DNA of 64,000 nt, taken from NCBI RefSeq assembly GCF_900108095.1, contig NZ_FNWL01000003.1, positions 236,501 through 300,500 on the forward strand, written 5' to 3'. Made by a program: the position numbers and the translations under genes. This stretch comes from Natronorubrum sediminis. Lineage in GTDB: Archaea; Halobacteriota; Halobacteria; Halobacteriales; Natrialbaceae. Each line of letters opens with the position of its first letter. Position 1 is the stretch's first letter. This document shows, piece after piece, positions 52,567 through 61,659 of the stretch. Below the pieces are notes generated by a model that saw nothing but the letters and a program-made list of their open reading frames with translations, was not told the DNA's origin and ran no database searches.

Positions 52567-53586
52567 GTGACAGACCTCAAAATCGACACAGCAGTGAAAG
52601 GATTATCGACTGAATCAGCCGACCTTGCGGCCCAAGCCGAATCGTTTGGCTTCGATGGAGTGTTCACACCAGAGACCGACGAAGATCCGTTCCTCCCCCT
52701 TCCCCTCGTCGCCGACCAGACTACCGATATCGAGATCGGTACCCGAATCGCGACGTCCTTCACTCGGTCGCCGATGGTTCTTGCCTACCAGGCGTGGGAC
52801 TTACAGCGATTCACCGATGGTCGGATGATCCTCGGGCTCGGTACGCAAGTCAAAGGACACAACGAACGCCGGTTTTCTGTTGATTTCGAGTGGGAGAGCC
52901 CAGGTTCGCGGCTCCGCGAGGAGGTTATCGCACTCAAACATATCTTCGATGTCTTCCAGGGCAACGAAGACGAACTCGATTTCGACGGCGAGTTCTTCCA
53001 GTTCTCGCTTATGACCGACGAGTTCAATCCCGGCCCGCTCGAGGCTGGTCCTCCGGACATTTGGGTTGCCGGCGTCAGCGAATACATGCTCAAGATGGCC
53101 GGTGACGTGTCGGACGGGCTCTGTATGCACGCGTTTAACACGCCGAAGTACACCGAAGAGGTCATCGTCCCAACGGTCGAGGAGGGCGCCGAAATCGGTG
53201 GCCGCGACCCCAACGACGTGACGCTTTCTGCGAGCCCGTTCCTCATTACGGGCGAGACCGAGGAACGACGCGCCGAAATGCGTCAGGAGGCAAAACAGCG
53301 CATCGCCTTCTACGGATCGACCAGAACCTACCACGACGTCCTCGAGCTACACGGCTGGAAAGACGTCGGAATGGAATTACACGAACTCTCGAAGGAAGGG
53401 AAGTGGGACGAGATGACGGAACTGGTGACCGACGAGATGGTTGCAGCATTTGCGATCGAAGCCGAGCCGGATACGCTTGCGGAGAAAATCGAGGAGAAAT
53501 ACGGTGGTGTTGCCGACCGAATCCAGCTGTCTTTCGACGGGAGCGAGTATTGGAGTGACGTCCTCGAGGAGCTCAAGGACGATTGA
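52567..53586 (+). CDS. LLM-class F420-dependent oxidoreductase (distinct subgroup)
   Basis: A 339-residue LLM protein starting at GTG 52567 (VTDLKIDTAVKGL). The upstream frame has no homologous sequence, and CTATTATCT at 52531-52539 lies at leaderless distance. Marks: AESFGFDGVFTPETDEDPFLPL, SFTRSPMVLAYQAWDLQRFTDGRMILGLGTQVKGHNERRF and DIWVAGVSEYMLKMAGDVSDG. This AYQAWDLQ...GTQVKGH subgroup differs from the other two LLM proteins and is commonly F420-dependent. It probably shares the transcript with the ACAD at 53680, 93 nt downstream. Confidence 0.88.
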   Translation: MTDLKIDTAVKGLSTESADLAAQAESFGFDGVFTPETDEDPFLPLPLVADQTTDIEIGTRIATSFTRSPMVLAYQAWDLQRFTDGRMILGLGTQVKGHNERRFSVDFEWESPGSRLREEVIALKHIFDVFQGNEDELDFDGEFFQFSLMTDEFNPGPLEAGPPDIWVAGVSEYMLKMAGDVSDGLCMHAFNTPKYTEEVIVPTVEEGAEIGGRDPNDVTLSASPFLITGETEERRAEMRQEAKQRIAFYGSTRTYHDVLELHGWKDVGMELHELSKEGKWDEMTELVTDEMVAAFAIEAEPDTLAEKIEEKYGGVADRIQLSFDGSEYWSDVLEELKDD

Positions 53587-53679
53587 GTACCGATCGCTGT
53601 TCATCCTCTATCGTCATCCGAAATCGGTGAGTGTTCCTCAATAGCATAGATTTACAAATGCGTATATTGATCATGTGGT

Positions 53680-54930
53680 ATGGAGTACCACGACTCCGAA
53701 ACAGCACAGGAGGTAGCGGCGCGTGTCGAATCGTTCATGGACGAACAAGTGATTCCTCGCGAGCGCGAGGCACTTCGCAGCGGTGAACCGGTCAGCGAGG
53801 CGGAGATCGAGGAGTTCTGGGGGATGGCGAAAGAACGCAATCTCTTTGCACCGCAGATGCCCGAGGAGTACGGCGGACAGGGACTCGACTTCCAGGACAT
53901 GCTACCGTCGTTCGAACAGGTTGGTCGATCGCTCCTCGGCGCGCTTTCGATCCGAGCCAATGCACCGCACGAGGGGAACATGCACACCCTGGAATTGGTC
54001 GGGACGGAAGCGCAGAAAGAAGAGTGGCTTCGCCCGCTCGTTCAGGGTGAAATCTCGTCTGCGTTTTCGATGACCGAACCGATGGGAGGCGGCGGATCGG
54101 ATCCGAAAATGTTGCAGACGACCGCGCAGAAGGACGGCGACGAGTGGGTCATCAACGGCCACAAATGGTGGACGTCCGACGGTGCTGACGCGGATTTTCT
54201 CCTGGTAATGGCTCGAACCGACCTCGACGCCCACCCCTACGAGGGAACCTCGATCATCCTCGTCCCGACAGACACGGACGGCGTGAACGTGGTTCGAAAC
54301 GTCGGCCACCTCGGCGGTCACGGGATCACCGAGCGAACTGGCGGCCACGCGGAAGTGAAATACGAGAACGTTCGCGTTCCCGTCGAGAACACGGTCGGCG
54401 AAGAGGGAGCGGGCTTCAGAGTCGCGCAGATGCGCTTGGGTGGCGGCCGACTCACGCACTGCATGCGCTACTCCGGGATGGCCGAGCGCTCGCTCGAGAT
54501 CGCAAAAGCATACATCAGCGAACGCGAGGGCTTCGGATCGACGCTTTCGGACAAGCAGGCGCTTCGCCACCGGATCGCCGACGCGGAGACACGCTTACAC
54601 GCTGCACGGGCAACATCACGCCACGCCGCCCGCGAACTCGATCGCAGCGACGCCCGCATCGAAGTCGCGATGGCCAAGAACTTCACTGCGAACGTTACGA
54701 ACGAGATCATCGACCTCGCGATCCAGTGTTGTGGTGCGAATGGGATCGGAAAGGATCTGCCGTTAGCCCACTTCTACGAGAACGTCCGCCCGTTCCGGAT
54801 CGTCGACGGTGCCGACGAGGTTCACCGCCGCTCGATCGCTCGCTGGGCGTTCGACGACGTCGACGAAACGGAGATCGAGAACGTCCTCCGATTCGATGAG
54901 AAGCGGCGCGTGGACGCTCTCGACGAGTGA
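53680..54930 (+). CDS. ACAD10/11- and LvaC-type acyl-CoA dehydrogenase
   Basis: A 416-residue ACAD of the ACAD10/11 branch: FAPQMPEEYGGQG, INGHKWWTSDGADADFLLVMARTD, SIILVPTDTDGV, the signature RLGGGRLTHCMRYSGMAERSLE, and RIVDGADEVHRRSIAR at the C-terminus in place of EGTxxIQ. In mammals ACAD10/11 and in bacteria LvaC use this fold to eliminate phosphate from 4-phosphoacyl-CoA, giving 2-enoyl-CoA, together with an APH kinase. The two APH kinases at 45403 and 49675 and the crotonase 61 nt downstream fit this role. Confidence 0.85.
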   Translation: MEYHDSETAQEVAARVESFMDEQVIPREREALRSGEPVSEAEIEEFWGMAKERNLFAPQMPEEYGGQGLDFQDMLPSFEQVGRSLLGALSIRANAPHEGNMHTLELVGTEAQKEEWLRPLVQGEISSAFSMTEPMGGGGSDPKMLQTTAQKDGDEWVINGHKWWTSDGADADFLLVMARTDLDAHPYEGTSIILVPTDTDGVNVVRNVGHLGGHGITERTGGHAEVKYENVRVPVENTVGEEGAGFRVAQMRLGGGRLTHCMRYSGMAERSLEIAKAYISEREGFGSTLSDKQALRHRIADAETRLHAARATSRHAARELDRSDARIEVAMAKNFTANVTNEIIDLAIQCCGANGIGKDLPLAHFYENVRPFRIVDGADEVHRRSIARWAFDDVDETEIENVLRFDEKRRVDALDE

Positions 54931-54991
54931 GAGCGGCCATCTGATCTGAACCAGAAATACAATACTCTACCAACGAAACCCATTCACAGCT

Positions 54992-55783
54992 ATGAACGAG
55001 TGTAACAACTTCAACGTCGAGCAGACGGAGGCTGGTATCGCGTACCTCTCGATCGAGAGCGAGTCGGCGATGAACTCGCTGAACGACGGCATGACCGAAG
55101 AGCTACTGTGGCTCGGAACGGAACTCAACGAGGACGACGACGTCCGCTGTATCGTTCTGCGCGGATCCGACGGTGTATTCTGTGCCGGCGGAAATATCTC
55201 CTCGTTCGAGGAAAACTCGAGTGCAACGTCCCAGATCCGGCGTGGTGCGTCGTTCCTCAATAACGTTGTCTACCAGCTAAAACGTGGAGAAACGCCGATT
55301 ATCACCGGTATCGACGGACCGGCTGTCGGCGCTGGGTTTGCCCTCGCACTGTTAGGCGACATCTCGCTTATGCACGAGGAGGCATATCTCCAGTTCGGTT
55401 ACCCTGGTATCGGATTGACCGGTGACGGTTCGGCGACGTACTATCTTCCACATCTCGTCGGACTCCAAGAGGCGAAGCGAATCGCGTTGCTCAACGAGCA
55501 AATATCACCGGATGAAGCCGAAGAAATCGGTCTCGTTACGGAGGTTGCGGACAGTGATTCGTTCGACGACCGCCTCGAGGAACTCGCGACCTCGCTCGCG
55601 ACGGGTCCGACCAAGGCATTGAGTTCGATCTCTCGACAGCTCGAGGAAGCGTACGCTCGACAGCTGTCCGAACAACTTGCCAGTGAAGCTACGGAAATCT
55701 CGGAGGCGACGAGGACCGAAGATTACGCAGAAGGTGTGAGCGCGTTCAAGGAGAAACGAGACCCCGACTTCGTCGGCCATTAA
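54992..55783 (+). CDS. Crotonase-fold protein lacking both hydratase glutamates
   Basis: A 263-residue enoyl-CoA hydratase/isomerase family protein. The oxyanion region VFCAGGNISSFEE is intact. Where hydratases have Glu (PE...; AKE...), it has LQFGYPGIGLTGDGSATYYLP and LQEAKRIALLNEQ, with Gly and Arg. It is therefore probably an isomerase (shifting a 3-enoyl to a 2-enoyl double bond) or another crotonase reaction. Its position 61 nt after the ACAD10/11-type enzyme suggests it acts on that product. Confidence 0.88.
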   Translation: MNECNNFNVEQTEAGIAYLSIESESAMNSLNDGMTEELLWLGTELNEDDDVRCIVLRGSDGVFCAGGNISSFEENSSATSQIRRGASFLNNVVYQLKRGETPIITGIDGPAVGAGFALALLGDISLMHEEAYLQFGYPGIGLTGDGSATYYLPHLVGLQEAKRIALLNEQISPDEAEEIGLVTEVADSDSFDDRLEELATSLATGPTKALSSISRQLEEAYARQLSEQLASEATEISEATRTEDYAEGVSAFKEKRDPDFVGH

Positions 55784-55862
55784 TCGGGCTCTGATTTCTC
55801 ACACATCCGTCTATTTTTCGTCGCGCCTCGACGCTCAACTGGCTGAGACCTGAGAGACGAGA

Positions 55863-56945
55863 TTACTCGGTTTTAATCTCGTCCCAGCTTTGCTCAATTT
55901 CGTCCAGATGCTCGAAGACGAGTTGGAAATCCATCCAGAGTAATTCGTCGGGATCCTCGACGTACTCGAGGAGTTCCGTGAGCTCTTCGGGTGGGTCCTC
56001 GAGCGGTGTTGGATACTTGTAATTGAGCGAGTGCTGAACCGCATGTTCCGGTTCGTAGTACCAATTCAGGAAGTCGTAGACGTGTTCTTTGTTGTCGCTC
56101 TCCTCGGCGACCGCCATGAAACTCGAAAACGATGGGGCCCCTTCCTCCGGGATCGTATAGTCAACTGGGTACCCGTCTTCTTGAAGCTGCTCGATTCGGC
56201 CACCCCACGCCGTACTAAGGGCCGCCTGTTCTTCTTGGAGGTACCGCATGAACTCGTCACCACTAGCCCAGTACGTCGTCACTAACTCGTGGTGGTCGCG
56301 TAACTGGTCGTAGACTTCCTCGCGGAGGTCTTCGTCGTCGAGCGCCTCGTTGACGTCTAATCCGGCGTGTGCTGCGCCGACACCGAATCGAGCGTACGCG
56401 ATGTCAGAAAAGACGACGTGGCCATCGTATTCTGACTCGAGTGCGATATCCCACGAGGTTGGCTCTTCTTCGACCATCTCGGTACTGTACGCGAGTCCGT
56501 GCGTAGAGATATGGTATGCGATTCCATCGTCGTGTCCGTCGATGGGTGGTGCCGATTGCCACTCGTCTTGGACGTGTTCCTCGTAGTTTGGAATCTCACC
56601 GTAGTCGATATCGGCGAGGAGTTCACCGTCGTGTTGGCCACGAGCGAGACCGAGTCCCGAGGCGGCGAAATTGGTGAAGTCGATCGATCCAGGATTCTCT
56701 GCGATCATCTGGATCATCTCTTGGTCGCTCGGTGCTTCCTGATGTTCGACGGTGATATCGCTTTCTGCCGTCCACTCTTCCATAATCTCTCGTTCGGCTT
56801 CTTGGGTCGATCCGCCGCGTGAGAGAAACGTGATCGTGTCGTCGCTCCCACCGAGACAGCCCGCTATGGTGAGTCCAGCGACAGCAGCGCCCGTTTGTAG
56901 TACACGCCGTCTGGATCGAGACTGACCCGCGTTGTCACTATCCAT
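55863..56945 (-). CDS. PotD-like solute-binding lipoprotein, paralogue 5
   Basis: A 360-residue Tat lipoprotein (SRRRVLQTG; Cys30 in TIAGC). DTITFLSRGGSTQEAEREI, TYWASGDEFMRYLQEEQ, STAWGGR and DYTIPEEGA fit the group. It starts 427 nt from, and reads away from, the ABC ATPase gene, so it is the binding protein most likely to be the cognate of that transporter. The ATG at 56945 (MDSDNAGQSRSRRR) fits the TATA box at 56969; upstream frames are longer but lack a proper signal start. Confidence 0.88.
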   Translation of the reverse strand: MDSDNAGQSRSRRRVLQTGAAVAGLTIAGCLGGSDDTITFLSRGGSTQEAEREIMEEWTAESDITVEHQEAPSDQEMIQMIAENPGSIDFTNFAASGLGLARGQHDGELLADIDYGEIPNYEEHVQDEWQSAPPIDGHDDGIAYHISTHGLAYSTEMVEEEPTSWDIALESEYDGHVVFSDIAYARFGVGAAHAGLDVNEALDDEDLREEVYDQLRDHHELVTTYWASGDEFMRYLQEEQAALSTAWGGRIEQLQEDGYPVDYTIPEEGAPSFSSFMAVAEESDNKEHVYDFLNWYYEPEHAVQHSLNYKYPTPLEDPPEELTELLEYVEDPDELLWMDFQLVFEHLDEIEQSWDEIKTE

Positions 56946-57372
56946 GTGCCCTGGTGCCACATCAACAGATAAAACGCTTTGCCCAACTGCTGCCATCGTA
57001 TCCGGTCTGCAGTGGGGGCCCCGACTCGAGTTGGCAGGATTTTCTTCTGGCCAGAATTGCAGAGACGCCCTGTGTACCACACGAATTGGACTCCAGAACA
57101 CAGAATATTTCTTAGGTATAGTGGAATATGTGAAACATAATGTTTAATACTGGGGGCGGGATTTCACTGAAATATGTGTACTGGTATCGTGGCCCATTTA
57201 TCGTTGCGTCGGTCGTTTTTTGGACCACCATTCGATGGAACGGGCCTACTGACGTTGATCGGTACACATGGGGTGACCGTATCGCTCGGCGACAATCAAC
57301 ATTGAGATCGGGCTCTAAGGTACACAACGAAATAACCGATCGAGTAGATAATTACTGAGAGAGAAGATACGC
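56946..57372. other. Divergent region between binding protein and ABC transporter
   Basis: About 430 nt, AT-richer in the middle. GATAATTA near 57347-57354 lies 19-26 nt before the ATPase ATG and may be its TATA box. A 72-codon frame at 57140-57358 (start MFNTGGGISLKYVYWYRGPF) has no family marks and I do not call it a gene. Confidence 0.45.
56969..56976 (-). promoter_or_regulatory. TATA box of PotD-like paralogue 5
   Basis: GTTTTATC on the minus strand, 24-31 nt before the ATG at 56945. Confidence 0.5.
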
Positions 57373-58425
57373 ATGTTAGAAATTAAAAATCTTACAAAAT
57401 ACTACGGAGACTTGCTCGCTGTAGACGACGTGTCGTTTCGTGTCGAAGAGGGACAGTTTGCCACGCTGCTCGGACCGAGTGGCTGTGGAAAGAGTACGAC
57501 GTTGCACTCGATTGCAGGGCTTATCGAGGCCACCTCCGGCTCGGTTCACCTCCGTGGTGAAGACGTTTCGACCGTTCCACCGTACGAACGTAATATCGGA
57601 CTGGTGTTCCAGCACTCGGCACTATTCCCACATATGACCGTCGAAGAGAACCTCAGGTACGGTCTGAAGATGCAGAATTTCGAGGGTGACTACGACGCAC
57701 AAATCGAGAAGTACCTCGGAATGGTCCAAATGCTGGATCACGCTGACCACAAACCCGATGAACTTAGTGGCGGTCAGCAGCGTCGAATTTCGTTTGCACG
57801 AGCGCTGGTCTACGAACCGGACATCCTCCTCTTGGACGAGCCACTCACGGGGCTTGACCGCGTGCTCCGAGAAGATATGCGAAACGAAATTCGGGCGATC
57901 CAACGGGAAGTCGACGTGACTACGCTCCATGTAACTCACGACCAGTCCGAAGCCCTGTCGATGTCGGACAAAGTGATCGTAATGAACGAAGGACGGAAAG
58001 AACAAGAGGGCCACCCGTCTAACCTCTACGAACGTCCAGAAACGGAGTTCGTCGCGGAGTTCCTCGGCCAGTCGACGAAGTTCGAAGGTGAGTTCGTCGA
58101 TGCTAGCTCTCCAGTCGTCCAATCAGGGTCGAGAGAAATCCACGTCCAATCGAACGGGCACGTCGAATCGATAGAAGATGACACCATCTCGACGTACATT
58201 CGTCCCGAGGAAATCGACGTTCGTCGCCCGTCACAGGTCAACGGTGAAGTGAACACGTTCGTCGGGACGATTGTGACGATCGAATACCTCGGTCACCGCG
58301 CGGAACTGGAAGTCGAACTCGACGACGGCACGATGATGACTGCGTTTAGCCGGACGTCAGATGAACTGAACGTTGGCGACGAAATTGCGGTACAGTTCGA
58401 TCCCGAGAAGGTGATTTGTGTATGA
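57373..58425 (+). CDS. ABC transporter ATP-binding protein (PotA-like)
   Basis: A 350-residue ATPase of the spermidine/putrescine-maltose-iron type. Walker A GPSGCGKST (34-42), Q-loop in VFQHSALFPHMTV, signature LSGGQQRRISFARAL, Walker B DILLLDEPLTGLD and switch His in LHVTHDQSEA are intact. The C-terminal 110 residues form a TOBE domain (IRPEEIDVRR; GTIVTIEYLGHRAELEVELDDG). Cytoplasmic, drives the two permeases that follow with ATGA overlaps. It is the only ABC ATPase in the window. Confidence 0.92.
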   Translation: MLEIKNLTKYYGDLLAVDDVSFRVEEGQFATLLGPSGCGKSTTLHSIAGLIEATSGSVHLRGEDVSTVPPYERNIGLVFQHSALFPHMTVEENLRYGLKMQNFEGDYDAQIEKYLGMVQMLDHADHKPDELSGGQQRRISFARALVYEPDILLLDEPLTGLDRVLREDMRNEIRAIQREVDVTTLHVTHDQSEALSMSDKVIVMNEGRKEQEGHPSNLYERPETEFVAEFLGQSTKFEGEFVDASSPVVQSGSREIHVQSNGHVESIEDDTISTYIRPEEIDVRRPSQVNGEVNTFVGTIVTIEYLGHRAELEVELDDGTMMTAFSRTSDELNVGDEIAVQFDPEKVICV

Positions 58426-59273
58426 AATTCGGGAACGTCCAACTTCCAGAACTCCCGACAATCTCGGTGCTCGAGGATCGAGCAACACCGAAGTTACTGA
58501 TGGCAGTCGGGCTGGGTTGGCTGACGATTTTCTTTATCATCCCAGTCGTAGTCCTGTTGTTCGAGAGCCTCAACTTCGGCGAGGGATCGCTGCTCGAGAA
58601 CTACAGCACGGCACTGAGCGGTACGTACCTGTGGACGCTTGGCCGGACGATGGCCTACGCCTTCGTTACGACTATCGTGTGCCTGATCCTTGGCTACTGG
58701 ATCGCCTACTATATCGCCTTCAAAGCCAAGCGGCAGATGTTGATGCTGGGGTTCGTCCTCCTCCCACTGTGGATCGCGATCATCATCCGGTTCTTCGGCG
58801 TCTCGTTGTTTTTCCTTCCAACCGGACCGGTCCAGCAGGTGTTCGGGACCGATTTCGGCATCCTCTTCTCGACGTCCGGGGTCATAATCGGACTGACGAG
58901 TGCGTTGTTGCCGTTTGCAATTCTTCCGATTTACAATTCCCTTCAGTCGATCGATGAGGAACTGGTCAACGCATCAAAGATTCTCGGAGCGACGCCTATA
59001 CATACGCTTTGGACGGTTATTTTCCCACTGAGTCTGTCCGGCGTCGTTGCCAGCGCACTATTCGTCTACATCCTCGCCGCCGGATCGTTCCTCGCGCCGG
59101 CGATTCTGGGCGGTCCAGGAGACTTCATGATGGCAAACATCATCGAACAATCGTTCTCGTACAGTATCCCGCTCGCAGCAGCGCTCTCTGTCGTCTTTAC
59201 GGTCGCGCTGTTGATCCTAATCGGGATATTCAACCGCTACGCGAACATCTCGGAGGTGCTTAGCGACCTATGA
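58422..59273 (+). CDS. ABC transporter permease (PotB-like)
   Basis: A 283-residue membrane protein with about six segments, beginning with a cytoplasmic N-tail (KFGNVQLPELPTISVLED) and a first helix near 30-50. The EAA loop that contacts the ATPase is visible as EELVNASKILGATPIHTLWTVIF. Start at the ATG at 58422 overlapping the ATPase stop (ATGA). With PotA-like and PotC-like partners it forms the importer core for one or several of the binding proteins. Confidence 0.9.
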   Translation: MKFGNVQLPELPTISVLEDRATPKLLMAVGLGWLTIFFIIPVVVLLFESLNFGEGSLLENYSTALSGTYLWTLGRTMAYAFVTTIVCLILGYWIAYYIAFKAKRQMLMLGFVLLPLWIAIIIRFFGVSLFFLPTGPVQQVFGTDFGILFSTSGVIIGLTSALLPFAILPIYNSLQSIDEELVNASKILGATPIHTLWTVIFPLSLSGVVASALFVYILAAGSFLAPAILGGPGDFMMANIIEQSFSYSIPLAAALSVVFTVALLILIGIFNRYANISEVLSDL

Positions 59274-60043
59274 CAAACCTCACCACTCGATTGGCTTTCT
59301 ACCCTGTCATTCTGCTCGTCTACGCGATTTTGCTCATCCCAGTGGTAGTCGTCATTGCAACCTCGCTCACCGTCCAATCGTCGCCAACGCTCCCAACCGA
59401 CGGTGTAACGTTAGAATGGTATGCGACGCTCTTTCAAAATCAGCGACTCATCGATGCGATGATCGTGAGTACGATCGTCGCGTGTGCGACAGCAGTCGTC
59501 GCCGGTATCATCGGTACGATCACCGCCTTTGGATTCGTGAGAAGCGAGACCAGCGGAAAGGAGACGCTCGCTACGATTATGTTGTTACCCCTGATGATCT
59601 CGCCGGTGATTACTGGTGTCGCCTTCCTCCGGTTCGGAGGGCTTCTCTCGATACCTCGGGGCTATCCCCAGATCATTCTCGCGCATTCGATTCTGGCACT
59701 CCCGTTCGTGTTCCTTATCGTCCGGTCTCGACTATTGACCTTCGACGACCGCCTCGAGGACGCGTCGATGATCATGGGTGCGAACCGATTAGAGACGACG
59801 CTCAACGTAACGATTCCGGTCATCGCACCTGCGATGATCGCCGGAATGCTGATCGCGTTCGTCATCTCCTTCGGCGAGTTCACCGCGACGCAGTTCCTCG
59901 TTACGCCCGGAACGACGACCGTTCCAATTATTATCTTCAATCAGATCCAGACGGGTCTCAGTCCGGAGATCAGCGCGCTCGCGACGACACTGGTTGCGAT
60001 TATGATCATCGTCAGCGTGCTCGGCGACCGGATCGGCGGATAA
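59270..60043 (+). CDS. ABC transporter permease (PotC-like)
   Basis: A 257-residue membrane protein with about six segments. The EAA loop reads EDASMIMGANRLETTLNVTIPVIAP. Start at the ATG at 59270 overlaps the preceding stop (ATGA). It is followed, after 71 nt, by an acyl-CoA ligase on the same strand, linking uptake with activation. Confidence 0.9.
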   Translation: MTNLTTRLAFYPVILLVYAILLIPVVVVIATSLTVQSSPTLPTDGVTLEWYATLFQNQRLIDAMIVSTIVACATAVVAGIIGTITAFGFVRSETSGKETLATIMLLPLMISPVITGVAFLRFGGLLSIPRGYPQIILAHSILALPFVFLIVRSRLLTFDDRLEDASMIMGANRLETTLNVTIPVIAPAMIAGMLIAFVISFGEFTATQFLVTPGTTTVPIIIFNQIQTGLSPEISALATTLVAIMIIVSVLGDRIGG

Positions 60044-60114
60044 GTTCCGTCGATTCGTTGATTCTGGCCAAACGGTAGTTTCACATTGCCTCGTGGAGAG
60101 TGTTTATTGTACAC

Positions 60115-61659
60115 ATGGAACGTACCGACTTTCGGGACGCGGCAACTGGAAATGCTAGTAAGCTACACGATATTACCGCCGCAGAACGGGGTAGCAAGCC
60201 AGCGATCAAAATGGATGATCGGACGCTAACCCACGCCGAACTTCGCGACCGATCCGCGGCTTTCGCTGGCGGATTAGCAGATCGAGGAATCGAACCCGAC
60301 GACAGGATGTTGCTCTACGTTCCAAACTGCCCGGAGTTTCTGATCGCGTTCTTTGGCGGCCTCAAAGCGGGAACGCCGGTGTCGCCGGCGAATCCCCAGT
60401 ACCAATCGCGGGAGCTTGAACACCAACTCACGGACTCGAACGCTCAGGTCATCGTCACTCACGAGCAACTGCGCGATGTCGTCGAGGAGACGATAACCGC
60501 CACCGAAGCCGATCCGTTGGTCGTTACTGTCGGCGACGCTCGACCGGACGACGTTCCGTTCGAAGCGGTCGACGGAGATCCGATCTGCGTCGATCGTTCG
60601 GACGACGACGTGGCGACGCAACTCTATACGAGCGGGACGACCGGTAAGCCGAAGGGCGTTCTTTCGACTCACAGAAACTTGCGAACGCAAGGGTTTGCGG
60701 GCGTGAATACCGGTGTCGACGATCCCGACGACGAGCGGGTACTCGTGAGTCTCCCGCTGTATCACACGACCGGGGTCTATCACTGCACGTGGCAACCGCT
60801 ACTCAAGGGCGGTTGCGTCTACCTCCGTGATCCCGCCCAGTGGGATCCAGCCGATGCGATGGCGGCAATCGAAGAACACGAGATCAGTTCATTCAATGGT
60901 GTTACCGCGATGTTCGTCGATATGGTTAACGACGAGTCGTTCGGCGACTACGATCTTTCGAGTCTCGAGTCGGTCGGTGAAGGCGGAGCAAAAATGTCGG
61001 TTACGGTCCAAGAAGAGTTCGAGTCGGTTGCGGGAGTGGAGATGTACGAGGGATACGGGCTCACGGAGACGAGCGGTGCGACTCATGCGGGCCACGATTC
61101 TACGTACGGTCCGCGACTCGGTTCGATCGGGCAACCGTTCCGGATGACCGATTCCAAGGTCGTCGACGACGACGGAAACGAAGTCTCACAGGGAGAAGAA
61201 GGCGAACTGTTGGTTCGAGGGCCACACGTGATGAAAGGGTACCACAACCTGCCCGAGGAAACGGAGGCGGCGTTCGACGAGCACGGGTACTTCCGGACAG
61301 GAGACATCGCTCGCTGTGACGAGGACAACTACTACGAGATTATCGACCGAGCAAAGGACGTCATCATCACCGCAGGCTACAACGTGTATCCGAGCGAAGT
61401 TGAAGATCTGCTGAGAGAACACGACGCCATCGCCGACGTTGCGGTCGTCGGTATTCCCGACGAACGGCGGAACGAAGTCCCGAAAGCCTTCGTTGTCCCG
61501 ACACCAGGAACCTCCGCCGGCGAGGACGTTACGGCCGAGGACGTCAAAGAGTTCTCACTCGACAACCTCGCCGCGTACAAACACCCCCGGCAGATCGAAT
61601 TTCTGGAGGAGTTACCCCGAACGACGAGCGGCAAAGTACGAAAAGTCGAACTCGAATAG
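60115..61659 (+). CDS. Class I adenylate-forming acyl-CoA ligase
   Basis: A 514-residue ANL enzyme: QLYTSGTTGKPKGV, YEGYGLTETSGATH, GYFRTGDIARCDEDNYYEII, DRAKDVIITAGYNVYPSEVE and PRTTSGKVRK. The TAGYNVYPSEVE form is that of long-chain/fatty-acid-type ligases. It is downstream of the transporter permeases and may be co-transcribed, a vectorial uptake-activation arrangement. ATG at 60115 chosen; an upstream GTG adds five residues. GGAGAG lies 11 nt before that GTG-to-ATG stretch. Confidence 0.9.
   Translation: MERTDFRDAATGNASKLHDITAAERGSKPAIKMDDRTLTHAELRDRSAAFAGGLADRGIEPDDRMLLYVPNCPEFLIAFFGGLKAGTPVSPANPQYQSRELEHQLTDSNAQVIVTHEQLRDVVEETITATEADPLVVTVGDARPDDVPFEAVDGDPICVDRSDDDVATQLYTSGTTGKPKGVLSTHRNLRTQGFAGVNTGVDDPDDERVLVSLPLYHTTGVYHCTWQPLLKGGCVYLRDPAQWDPADAMAAIEEHEISSFNGVTAMFVDMVNDESFGDYDLSSLESVGEGGAKMSVTVQEEFESVAGVEMYEGYGLTETSGATHAGHDSTYGPRLGSIGQPFRMTDSKVVDDDGNEVSQGEEGELLVRGPHVMKGYHNLPEETEAAFDEHGYFRTGDIARCDEDNYYEIIDRAKDVIITAGYNVYPSEVEDLLREHDAIADVAVVGIPDERRNEVPKAFVVPTPGTSAGEDVTAEDVKEFSLDNLAAYKHPRQIEFLEELPRTTSGKVRKVELE

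Noticed and set aside
57140-57358. 72-codon plus-strand frame between binding protein and ABC ATPase
   Set aside because: No family feature; it runs through the probable promoter of the ATPase gene.
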